This document shows positions 34,062 through 40,881 of a stretch of 64,000 bases of DNA, in pieces (within the stretch, counting starts at the first letter, position 1; every line of letters starts with the position of its first letter). The stretch comes from an uncultured Fibrobacter sp. Its GTDB lineage: Bacteria; Fibrobacterota; Fibrobacteria; Fibrobacterales; Fibrobacteraceae. The notes under the pieces are model-generated. The model saw nothing but the letters and a program-made list of their open reading frames with translations, ran no database searches and was not told the origin of the DNA. A program made the translations under genes and the position numbers. Location of the stretch: contig CAMJQW010000010.1 in NCBI GenBank assembly GCA_946408125.1, positions 1 through 64,000 on the forward strand, in the 5' to 3' direction.

Positions 34062-35291
34062 ATGGAAGAAGTTGTTATTACCGGTATGGGCTGCGTTTCC
34101 GCCCTTGGCAATTCCCCCGATCTGCTCTGGGACGGCCTCATGCAGGGCAAGTCCGGCGTCGCCGTTATCGACAGGTTCGATTCGTCCGCGCTCCCGATCA
34201 GGATCGCTGCCGCCGTCAAGGAATTCGACGGTTCCGAATATTTCAGCAATCGTGACCAGTCCAGATTCTCCAAGTGCATCCAGTATGCCGTCTACTCCGC
34301 CTTCCAGGCCCTGAAGAATGCTGGGATTGACCCGAAGGCAGAAGATCCGTCCCGCTCTGGCGTGATTATCGGTGCCGGCATCGGCGGCATGAACACCTAT
34401 ACCGAGAATGCGGTCACCTGGGGCAACCGTGGCCCGTCCCGCGTTTCTCCCTTCTTTATCCCGATGTCCATCGTGAACATGCCCGCAGGCGAAGTTTCCA
34501 ACCGTACGGGTTGGATGGGCCCCTGCTTCGCAGTGGTTTCCGCCTGTGCGACCTCGAACCATTCCATCGCCGCCGCCTACGACGCCATCCGTCTCGGCCG
34601 CGCCGATATCATGCTGGCCGGTGGTACCGACGAGACGGTGAACCCGCTCGCCCTCGCAGGCTTTACCAACATGCACGCGCTCAGCAAGCGCAACGATGAC
34701 CCCGCGACGGCTTCGCGCCCCTTCGACAAGGACCGCGACGGTTTCGTGATGGGCGAGGGTTCCGGCATCCTGGTCCTCGAAAGCTTGACCCACGCCAAGA
34801 AGCGCGGCGCCAATATCCTGGCCCGCATTGCCGGTGTCGGCATGAGCGCCGATGCGCACCACATGTCCGCGCCGCGTGAAGATGGCGAGGGCGTGCGTCT
34901 CGCTATCGAGATGGCTCTCCGCGAAGCGGGAATCTCGCCGAGCGAAGTCGGCTACGTGAACACCCATGGCACATCGACACCGCTCGGCGACGTCGCCGAA
35001 TGTTCCGCCCTCGAGAAGGTTTTTGGTGCTCGCGACTCCCTCAAGGTGAATTCCTCCAAGAGCATGATCGGCCACGCCCTCGGTGCCGCCGGTGCGCTCG
35101 AAGCCATCATCACGGTGAAGTCCCTGCAGAACCAGATGGTCCATGCGACCAAGAACGTGTTCAGCCAGGACGAACGCATCCACCTGGATGTCTGCGCCAA
35201 CAAGAACACGAGCCACAGCTTCAAGTACGCGCTTTCCGACGGCTTCGGCTTCGGCGGCCAGAACAGCGTGCTCCTGCTGGCCCGCGACTAG
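34062..35291 (+). CDS. Beta-ketoacyl-ACP synthase II, second copy
   Basis: 409 aa. Complete KAS II-type condensing enzyme: Cys in VVSACATSNHS (about 165), His in NTHGTSTPLGD and His in MIGHALGAAG, with DKDRDGFVMGEG. It differs enough from the FabF at 8411 that the two are not a recent duplication. Monocistronic, flanked by a promoter box and by repeats after the stop. It could be the housekeeping FabF or a specialised elongase. Confidence 0.93.
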   Translation: MEEVVITGMGCVSALGNSPDLLWDGLMQGKSGVAVIDRFDSSALPIRIAAAVKEFDGSEYFSNRDQSRFSKCIQYAVYSAFQALKNAGIDPKAEDPSRSGVIIGAGIGGMNTYTENAVTWGNRGPSRVSPFFIPMSIVNMPAGEVSNRTGWMGPCFAVVSACATSNHSIAAAYDAIRLGRADIMLAGGTDETVNPLALAGFTNMHALSKRNDDPATASRPFDKDRDGFVMGEGSGILVLESLTHAKKRGANILARIAGVGMSADAHHMSAPREDGEGVRLAIEMALREAGISPSEVGYVNTHGTSTPLGDVAECSALEKVFGARDSLKVNSSKSMIGHALGAAGALEAIITVKSLQNQMVHATKNVFSQDERIHLDVCANKNTSHSFKYALSDGFGFGGQNSVLLLARD

Positions 35292-35296
35292 TTCAG

Positions 35297-35430
35297 TGTT
35301 AAGTGTGAGATGTTAAATGTGAGATGTGAGATGTGAAATTACACATCTCCTCATAGAGGATAACTCTACTAAGGTGCTAAAGCACCAAGTATCGTTTATC
35401 ACTTTTCATATTACACATTACACATCATTT
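35297..35430. repeat. GTGAGATGT/ACACATCTC repeat cluster with small hairpins
   Basis: Tandem gtgagatgt-like units (35305-35337) face inverted acacatctc and ttacacattacacatc units (35340-35350, 35410-35428). Between them lie TCCTC-ATA-GAGGA (35348-35360) and GGTGC-TAAA-GCACC (35373-35386) hairpins. No coding potential. Related units are found inside the coding region at 2783-2825. Confidence 0.7.
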
Positions 35431-35458
35431 TTCTATCTTTTCCGGCGTGAATTTCACG

Positions 35459-36388
35459 ATGCAAAAAATAGTCGCCGTACTCGTGATTGCGCTGGTCTGC
35501 CTTGCGCAACCCCTGTTCGCCGCTCCGGGTGATCCGCTTACCTGGCGCGACTCCACGTGGGATTACCGCAGCGAAGATTCTACCGACATTGCCACGCAAG
35601 TTTCCGTGCCGAAGGTGGCCGGTGTTGCATCGCTGACGCTGATCGCTTACGGGGCAGCCTACTGGCTCGTGTTCAAGAAGGGGTGGTGGGACGACGAGAG
35701 GAGCCATTTCCATTTTGAAAACGATTTTGACTATGCGCTGAACCTCGACAAGTTCGGCCACTTTGCCGCAGGCGTCATGCTAGGCGAGGGATTCTACGAA
35801 GGTTACCGCTGGGCAGGCACGAGCGAGTTCCAGGCGTACCTGTTTGCAGGACTTTCCGCCATGATGACCCATGTGGCCATCGACGTGAAGGACGGCTATT
35901 CCCCGGAATGGGGTTTCAGCGTGTTCGACGTGCTGAGCGGGACCCTGGGCGGCTTTTACCCGATGGCGGAACGTTACGTTCCCGTGTTCAAGTACGTGGA
36001 CCTCAAGTGGAGCTACTGGATCAACACGAAGGCGTATTACCGGCAAAGTGATACCGGCATATTTACGGATGACTACTGCAACCAGACGTTCTGGGCGTCG
36101 TTCAAGCCATACCGGCTCTTGCCCGCGTCGGCCCGCGCCTACTACCCGAGCTGGCTTGCCATCGCCGCGGGCCTCAGTATCGACGAGGGCGTGTTCATCA
36201 AGCATTACGAAGGCACTCCGCACCGCGAAGTCTACATCGCGCTCGACTACGACCTCGAGGCGTTCCGCCCGCAGAGCCGCATGGCGCGCACCCTCATCAA
36301 GAGCCTGAACTACTTCAAGCTCCCGGCTCCTGCCATCCAGGTGTATCCGGAATTCCACTGGTACCTCCTGTACCCGATAAAGTTCTAG
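35459..36388 (+). CDS. DUF2279-like envelope protein
   Basis: 309 aa. Signal peptide (VIALVCLAQPLFAAPG), then a membrane helix (VASLTLIAYGAAYWLVF), and the DUF2279/YfiM signature N-L-D-K-F-G-H-F-A-A-G (about residue 102), followed by EGYRWAG, hydrophobic segments and DVKDGYSPEWGFSVFDVLSGTLGG. The C-terminal half, with many aromatic residues and YPEFHWYLLYPIKF at the end, looks like an outer-membrane strand region. The function of the family is unknown. A TATCTTTT box (35434-35441) precedes it; a GTG at 35447 is an alternative start. suhB follows eleven bases later. Confidence 0.75.
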   Translation: MQKIVAVLVIALVCLAQPLFAAPGDPLTWRDSTWDYRSEDSTDIATQVSVPKVAGVASLTLIAYGAAYWLVFKKGWWDDERSHFHFENDFDYALNLDKFGHFAAGVMLGEGFYEGYRWAGTSEFQAYLFAGLSAMMTHVAIDVKDGYSPEWGFSVFDVLSGTLGGFYPMAERYVPVFKYVDLKWSYWINTKAYYRQSDTGIFTDDYCNQTFWASFKPYRLLPASARAYYPSWLAIAAGLSIDEGVFIKHYEGTPHREVYIALDYDLEAFRPQSRMARTLIKSLNYFKLPAPAIQVYPEFHWYLLYPIKF

Positions 36389-36398
36389 CTTCCTCATT

Positions 36399-37187
36399 AT
36401 GACCGAAATCGAAAATTTCCTGTCTGTCGCCGAACGCCTTGCGCGCGATGCGGGAGACCTTTGCCTTAAGCTCCAGGGCAACCTGGGCGATGTCAAGTAC
36501 AAGTCCGCGAAGGATGTCGTGACCATAGCCGACGTCTCGAGCGAGAAGCTTATCCTGGAGGGCATCCGCGAAGCCTTCCCGACGCACTCCATCCGCACCG
36601 AGGAAGCGGGCGTGGTGGAGGGGAGCGACCCGCGCTACCGCTGGATCATCGACCCGGTGGACGGGACCGTGAATTTCAGCCGCGGAATCCCGCTGTGGGG
36701 CATTTCCATCGCGCTCCATTTCGAAGGCAAGCCGCTCGTGGCTGCCGTGAACCTGCCCGCGCTCCACGAAGTCTATACCGCCGCGAAGGGGATGGGCTCC
36801 TTCATGAACGGCAAGCCCATCCACGTGAGTGCGGAAACCAATCCTATGCATGCCATCGTGAGCAACGGGGACTTCAACGTGGGCGACGTCTCAAAGATCA
36901 ACCCGCTGAATTCCCGCAATTTCGCCCGCGAGTCCGAGACCTTCGAGCGCGTCAAGTGCCTCGGGTCCGCCGTCATCGAGGGCTGCTTTACGGCATGCGG
37001 GCGCATCGACTGCTTCGTGATGACCATGAGCTATCCCTGGGATATTGCGGCAATTTCGTTGATTGTTGATGAAGCGGGTGGGAAAGCAACGCATATCGAC
37101 GGTTCGCCGATCCTCTTCGTTGACGCGGAACAGGTGGTGTTCAGCAACGGCCATTTGCACGATATTCTGGTAAAAACGGTCAATTAG
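36399..37187 (+). CDS. suhB: Inositol monophosphatase family protein
   Basis: 262 aa. Mg-dependent sugar phosphatase fold: RTEEAG (about 67), the metal-binding WIIDPVDGTVNFSRGIP (about 86) and the C-terminal SYPWDIAAISLIVDEAGG are the three family motifs. Substrates may be inositol-1-phosphate, histidinol phosphate or related compounds; in bacteria SuhB also takes part in rRNA antitermination. Cytoplasmic. Follows the DUF2279-like gene by ten bases. The symbol denotes family, not a proven function. Confidence 0.85.
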   Translation: MTEIENFLSVAERLARDAGDLCLKLQGNLGDVKYKSAKDVVTIADVSSEKLILEGIREAFPTHSIRTEEAGVVEGSDPRYRWIIDPVDGTVNFSRGIPLWGISIALHFEGKPLVAAVNLPALHEVYTAAKGMGSFMNGKPIHVSAETNPMHAIVSNGDFNVGDVSKINPLNSRNFARESETFERVKCLGSAVIEGCFTACGRIDCFVMTMSYPWDIAAISLIVDEAGGKATHIDGSPILFVDAEQVVFSNGHLHDILVKTVN

Positions 37188-37223
37188 ACCACCAAAAACG
37201 TGATTTTTACGAATTTGTCCACA

Positions 37224-37251
37224 TTTGACACGCAACTTTAAATTAGATTTT
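37224..37251 (+). promoter_or_regulatory. Promoter of the porin-like gene
   Basis: TTTGACA at 37224-37230 and TAGATTTT at 37244-37251 match the FCB -33 TTTG / -7 TAnnTTTG arrangement with one mismatch. A CAAGGAG ribosome site follows at 37272-37278, six bases before the ATG. Confidence 0.6.
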
Positions 37252-37283
37252 TATCATAAAACTATAATCCACAAGGAGAAAAG

Positions 37284-38720
37284 ATGAAATCCATGAAAAT
37301 TTCGGCACTTGTCCTTGGACTGGCTGCCGCGGGCGTTTTTGCCCAGACGGCCGATGCCCCTGCCGACAGTGCGGCGCAGAGCGCTCCCGAGACTGCCGTA
37401 CAGTCCGCCCCGGAAACCCCGGCGGCCGACTCTACCGCCCAGAGCGCTGCCGAAGCGCCGAAGGCTGCCGCTACTGATTCCGTCGCCGCCGCTCCTGCCG
37501 CAGCTCCTGCTGCTGATTCCGCCGCTGCTCCTGCCGCTGCACCTGCAGCCGATTCTGTCGCTGCCGCTCCCGCAGCTGATTCCGCCGCCGTCGCACCGGC
37601 TGCCGAACCCGCGAATGTCGCTGCGGCCGTCCCGGCCCTCGCCGAAGACGAGAAGGGCCCGGAATTCAAGGTTTCCGGCTTTGTCGATCTTGAAGCCAAC
37701 GTCCTTTCATACAACAAGGACAGGCGCTTCCGTCACAGCTACTCCTCCACGTTCGACCTCGACTTCGACGTGAAGTTCAATAACGCATGGTCCGCTGTTG
37801 TCGCTGTCGAAGGCGACGGCCTCGAACCTTATCCGGACATCTACCTGAACGGTGCGTACGTCCAGTACAAGAACAACCTCCTTGCGGTCAAGGTCGGTGA
37901 CATGACCTATGCCGAAGGCGCTTTCACCTACTACCGCTTCGACGATGCGACCTACTATGCCGCCGGTATGAAGGAGCAGAGCCTCCGCGGTGCCGAACTC
38001 GATATCCTCGGTATCCAGTTCGCCGTCGGTTTCTCTGCCAACGAGAACACATTGAACGTCCGCGGCTCCAGGGAAGACGACGACCAGTTCGCTTTCTTCA
38101 CCCACTTGGCATACGACCTCGACATCATGGGCCAGAAGTTCCGCCCCTACGTGGACTACAAGGGATACGATCTTGACGATGGCGAAAACGGCAAGTCCAT
38201 CAACAAGCTCCGTGCGGGCTTGTTCATGAACCTTTCCTTCATGGATCTTCTTGACATCCATGCCGGTTACGGCTTCCTTGACGATGTCGTGACGAGGTCC
38301 GAACCGGTCGTGAGCCACACGTTCCTCATCGAGCCGATCCTCCACAAGAGCATCTTCTCCCTTACCGGTTCCGTGTTCTACGCGCTGCTCGCCGACAATC
38401 CGGACCGCGCTACGGTTATCGACCTTCCGGAACGTTTCTACATCTATGCTGAACCCGCCATTCAGTTCCTCGACGAGTTGAAGGTGGGCATCATGGGTGA
38501 ATACCACACCAATACCCTCGACAACAACAACGACGCGAACGAATTCGCGTACCTGGGCCCGAAGATCTACTTCAACCCGAGCAACTACATTTCCATGCAG
38601 TTCTTCGGAGCGATCATCCTCCCGCTCGACGATGGCGATGGTACCGGCACGATTATCAATTTCAACCAGGAAGACGAATTCCTGTTTGACATGGGCGGCG
38701 AACTGATCTTCAGATTCTAG
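37284..38720 (+). CDS. Abundant porin-like outer membrane protein with Ala/Pro-rich linker
   Basis: 478 aa. Signal peptide to about residue 20 (AAAGVFAQ). Residues 21-115 are a low-complexity Ala/Pro/Asp/Ser region with repeats of PAADS and APAAAP, like a periplasmic spacer. The rest (about 128-478) has alternating hydrophobic strands with aromatic girdle residues (VSGFVDLEANVLSY, FDLDFDVKFNN, YVQYKNNLLAVKVGDM) and ends in a terminal Phe (GGELIFRF), the hallmark of BAM-inserted outer-membrane beta-barrels. Strong promoter, AAGGAG ribosome site, frequent C-ending codons and two terminators suggest high expression. The N-terminal spacer could contact peptidoglycan. Confidence 0.85.
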   Translation: MKSMKISALVLGLAAAGVFAQTADAPADSAAQSAPETAVQSAPETPAADSTAQSAAEAPKAAATDSVAAAPAAAPAADSAAAPAAAPAADSVAAAPAADSAAVAPAAEPANVAAAVPALAEDEKGPEFKVSGFVDLEANVLSYNKDRRFRHSYSSTFDLDFDVKFNNAWSAVVAVEGDGLEPYPDIYLNGAYVQYKNNLLAVKVGDMTYAEGAFTYYRFDDATYYAAGMKEQSLRGAELDILGIQFAVGFSANENTLNVRGSREDDDQFAFFTHLAYDLDIMGQKFRPYVDYKGYDLDDGENGKSINKLRAGLFMNLSFMDLLDIHAGYGFLDDVVTRSEPVVSHTFLIEPILHKSIFSLTGSVFYALLADNPDRATVIDLPERFYIYAEPAIQFLDELKVGIMGEYHTNTLDNNNDANEFAYLGPKIYFNPSNYISMQFFGAIILPLDDGDGTGTIINFNQEDEFLFDMGGELIFRF

Positions 38721-38748
38721 TTCCAAACCGAATCGCGATTAAAAAAAT

Positions 38749-38775
38749 CCCGGCTCATTCGAGCCGGGTATTTTT
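38749..38775 (+). terminator. Rho-independent terminator after the porin-like gene
   Basis: CCCGGCTC-ATTC-GAGCCGGG, a perfect 8-bp stem, then TATTTTTG. Confidence 0.92.
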
Positions 38776-38777
38776 GT

Positions 38778-38811
38778 AAAAGAAATCCCGGAATGATCCG
38801 GGATTTCTTTT
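38778..38811. terminator. Second, bidirectional terminator
   Basis: AAAAGAAATCCCGGA pairs with TCCGGGATTTCTTTT around ATGA, a near-perfect 15-bp stem with A and T ends. It serves both the porin-like gene and the minus-strand carboxyltransferase. Confidence 0.88.
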
Positions 38812-38835
38812 ATGAATTTTCTATCGGGCCGCCGG

Positions 38836-40380
38836 TTACAGCGGGATGTTCCCGTGCTTCTTCCAGAGGCGGGCCTTCTTCTTGTTCTTGAGGTAGTCGA
38901 AGGCGACGGCCAGGCGGTCACGCACGTGATCCGGGGAGATGACTTCGTCGATATAGCCGTTCTTGGCGGCGATATAGGGATTCAGGTACTTTTCCTCGTA
39001 TTCGGCGATGAACTTCTGGCGGGTTTCCTGCGGGTTGGCAGAAGCGGCGATTTCCTTGCGGTTGAGGATATCGACCGCGCCTTCGGCACCCATCACGGCG
39101 AGCTGTGCAATCGGTAGGGCGAACACGTAGTCGGCGCCCAGGTTCTTGCTGTTCATGGCGATGTAGGCGCCACCGTAGGCCTTGCGGAGGATAAGCGTCA
39201 CCTTCGGCACGGTCGCTTCGGCGTAGGCGTACAGGAGCTTTGCGCCGTGGCGGATGATGCCGTTGTGTTCCTGCTTGGTACCCGGCATGTAGCCCGGAAC
39301 GTCCTCGAGCGTGAGGATAGGAATATTGAAACAGTCGCAGAAGCGCACAAAACGGCTAGCCTTGTCGCTGGCGTCCACGTCGAGCGAACCCGCGATGAAG
39401 TTCGGCTGGTTCGCGACGATGCCCACGACGTTGCCGTCCATGCGGGCAAAGCCAATGACCACGTTACGGGCGAAATCCTTCTGGATTTCGAGGAAGCTGT
39501 CCTTGTCGGCGAAGGTCGCGATCACGTTGCGCACGTCGTAGCCCTTCTTGAAGTTGTCGGGCACGATTTCCTCGATTTCCTTCGACTTGTCGATAGCCTT
39601 GAAGTGCTCGGCGACGGGCGGCTTTTCGAGGTTCGATTGCGGCAGGTAGCTGAGCAGGTTGCGCACCGCTTCGAGGGTATCCTTATCGTCTTTGCAGACA
39701 AAGTGAGCGACACCGGACTTGCTGGAATGAACGCCTGCACCGCCGAGTCCTTCGGGGGAGACCGTTTCAGCGGTCACTGCCTTCACGACGCCCGGGCCCG
39801 TGATGAACATCTGGCTCGTCTTTTCAGTCATGAAGATGAAGTCGGTGATGGCGGGGGAGTAGCACGCACCGCCCGCGCAGGGTCCGAGAATCACGGAAAT
39901 CTGCGGAATGATGCCCGAAGCGAGCGTATTGCGGGTAAAGATGCCGCTGTAGCCGTCGAGGGAGTTCACGCCTTCTTCGATACGGGCGCCACCGCCGTCG
40001 TTGATGCATACGAACGGGGCCATGGATTCAAGCGCCAGGTCCATCGCCTGGCAGATCTTCTTCGCGTGTGCGGAACCGAGGGAACCGCCGCTCACCGTGA
40101 AGTCCTGGGAGGCCGCGTAGACGGTTTTCCCGTTGATCTTGCCATAGCCGGTCACTACGCCGTCGCCAAAAATACGCTTGGATTCGGGCAGGTCGAGGCT
40201 CGTCGAGACGCGGAGAGCGCCGATTTCGCGGAACGTGCCCTTGTCGAACAGGATTTCGATGCGTTCGCGTGCCGTAAGCTTGCCCTGGGAGTGCTGTTTC
40301 TCGATACGGGCGGCACCGCCGCCGGCAACAGACTTCGCCTTGTATTCGTCAAGCTTTTCCTTGAAAGATTTATCCCACAT
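38836..40380 (-). CDS. Acyl-CoA carboxylase/methylmalonyl-CoA decarboxylase carboxyltransferase subunit
   Basis: 514 aa, full length for the PccB/MmdA family. Biotin-dependent carboxyltransferase fold with two crotonase-like halves: LTARERIEILFDKGTFREI, VSGGSLGSAHAKKICQAMDLA, ICINDGGGARIEEGV-type loop (VCINDGGGARIEEG), GPCAGGACYSPAITDF, and in the second half PNFIAGSLDVDASDKASRFVRFCD and RKAYGGAYIAMNSK. It may carboxylate propionyl-CoA or decarboxylate methylmalonyl-CoA with Na+ pumping; the sequence does not decide, and the biotin carrier and other subunits are not adjacent. The start at 40380 has AGGAC upstream and the TATATTTG box at 40408. Confidence 0.93.
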   Translation of the reverse strand: MWDKSFKEKLDEYKAKSVAGGGAARIEKQHSQGKLTARERIEILFDKGTFREIGALRVSTSLDLPESKRIFGDGVVTGYGKINGKTVYAASQDFTVSGGSLGSAHAKKICQAMDLALESMAPFVCINDGGGARIEEGVNSLDGYSGIFTRNTLASGIIPQISVILGPCAGGACYSPAITDFIFMTEKTSQMFITGPGVVKAVTAETVSPEGLGGAGVHSSKSGVAHFVCKDDKDTLEAVRNLLSYLPQSNLEKPPVAEHFKAIDKSKEIEEIVPDNFKKGYDVRNVIATFADKDSFLEIQKDFARNVVIGFARMDGNVVGIVANQPNFIAGSLDVDASDKASRFVRFCDCFNIPILTLEDVPGYMPGTKQEHNGIIRHGAKLLYAYAEATVPKVTLILRKAYGGAYIAMNSKNLGADYVFALPIAQLAVMGAEGAVDILNRKEIAASANPQETRQKFIAEYEEKYLNPYIAAKNGYIDEVISPDHVRDRLAVAFDYLKNKKKARLWKKHGNIPL

Positions 40381-40407
40381 AATTTGTCCTTTTTTTGTTT
40401 CTAGCGC

Positions 40408-40415
40408 CAAATATA
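40408..40415 (-). promoter_or_regulatory. TAnnTTTG promoter box of the carboxyltransferase gene
   Basis: TATATTTG on the minus strand, 27 bases before the ATG at 40380. Confidence 0.62.
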
Positions 40416-40545
40416 GCAAGAATTGGCGTATTTTGAACATTTATTTTTTTATGCCGTAAAACATACGGTTGGCCCGCTTATCCTTTATTTTTGCTATTTA
40501 TCCGTTTTTGTCCCTGTTTCAGTTCGGGAAAACGCAATAATTTAC

Positions 40546-40553
40546 TATCTTTG
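40546..40553 (+). promoter_or_regulatory. TAnnTTTG promoter box of the ACP/KS-CLF operon
   Basis: TATCTTTG, 20 bases before the ATG of the ACP, followed by an AAGAGG ribosome site (40563-40568). Probably drives all six genes to 46104. A GGATATCC-centred palindrome (40832-40843) and a CCCC/GGGG hairpin (40849-40862) lie in the ACP-KS gap and could attenuate downstream expression. Confidence 0.6.
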
Positions 40554-40573
40554 GGCAAAAAAAAGAGGTAATT

Positions 40574-40819
40574 ATGAATTCTGAAGAAATGAAAAACAAG
40601 CTCAAGGCCTTCTTTATGTCTGATCTCGGTGTCGACGGCGACGTCCTGCAGTTCGATACCGCCCTTTTCGGTGATGAAATCGGCCTTGATTCCGTAGACT
40701 CCCTCGAAATCATCTCTTTTGTCGACAGCACTTTCGGCGTTTCCATGACTGGCGTCGCCAAGGAAAACTTCCAGAGCATCGACACGATCGCCGCCTATAT
40801 CGAAGCCCACCAGGCTTAA
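40574..40819 (+). CDS. Acyl carrier protein of the KS-CLF cassette
   Basis: 81 aa. Four-helix ACP with the 4'-phosphopantetheine attachment motif G-L-D-S-V-D-S-L-E, Ser40 as the modified residue, and an acidic second helix (SLEIISFVDSTFGV) for partner docking. It carries the growing acyl chain for the enzymes downstream. It is not a typical housekeeping AcpP sequence (no IxxQLG-type start; begins MNSEEMKNKLKAFFMSDLG), which fits a dedicated carrier. First gene of the operon. Confidence 0.9.
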   Translation: MNSEEMKNKLKAFFMSDLGVDGDVLQFDTALFGDEIGLDSVDSLEIISFVDSTFGVSMTGVAKENFQSIDTIAAYIEAHQA

Positions 40820-40881
40820 TTTTCGGCTTTTTTCCGGATATCCGGAATCCCCTTTGACGGGGTAAACATTTTGGAGAGGAC

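Noticed and set aside
35297..35430. CRISPR array
   Set aside because: Short repeats lack constant unit length and unique spacers; they are degenerate tandem and inverted units. No cas genes in the window.
38836..40380. Carboxyltransferase as part of the ACP/KS-CLF operon
   Set aside because: Opposite strand, own promoter at 40408 and shared terminator on the far side. It may supply or drain acyl-CoA precursors, but there is no sequence evidence of co-regulation.
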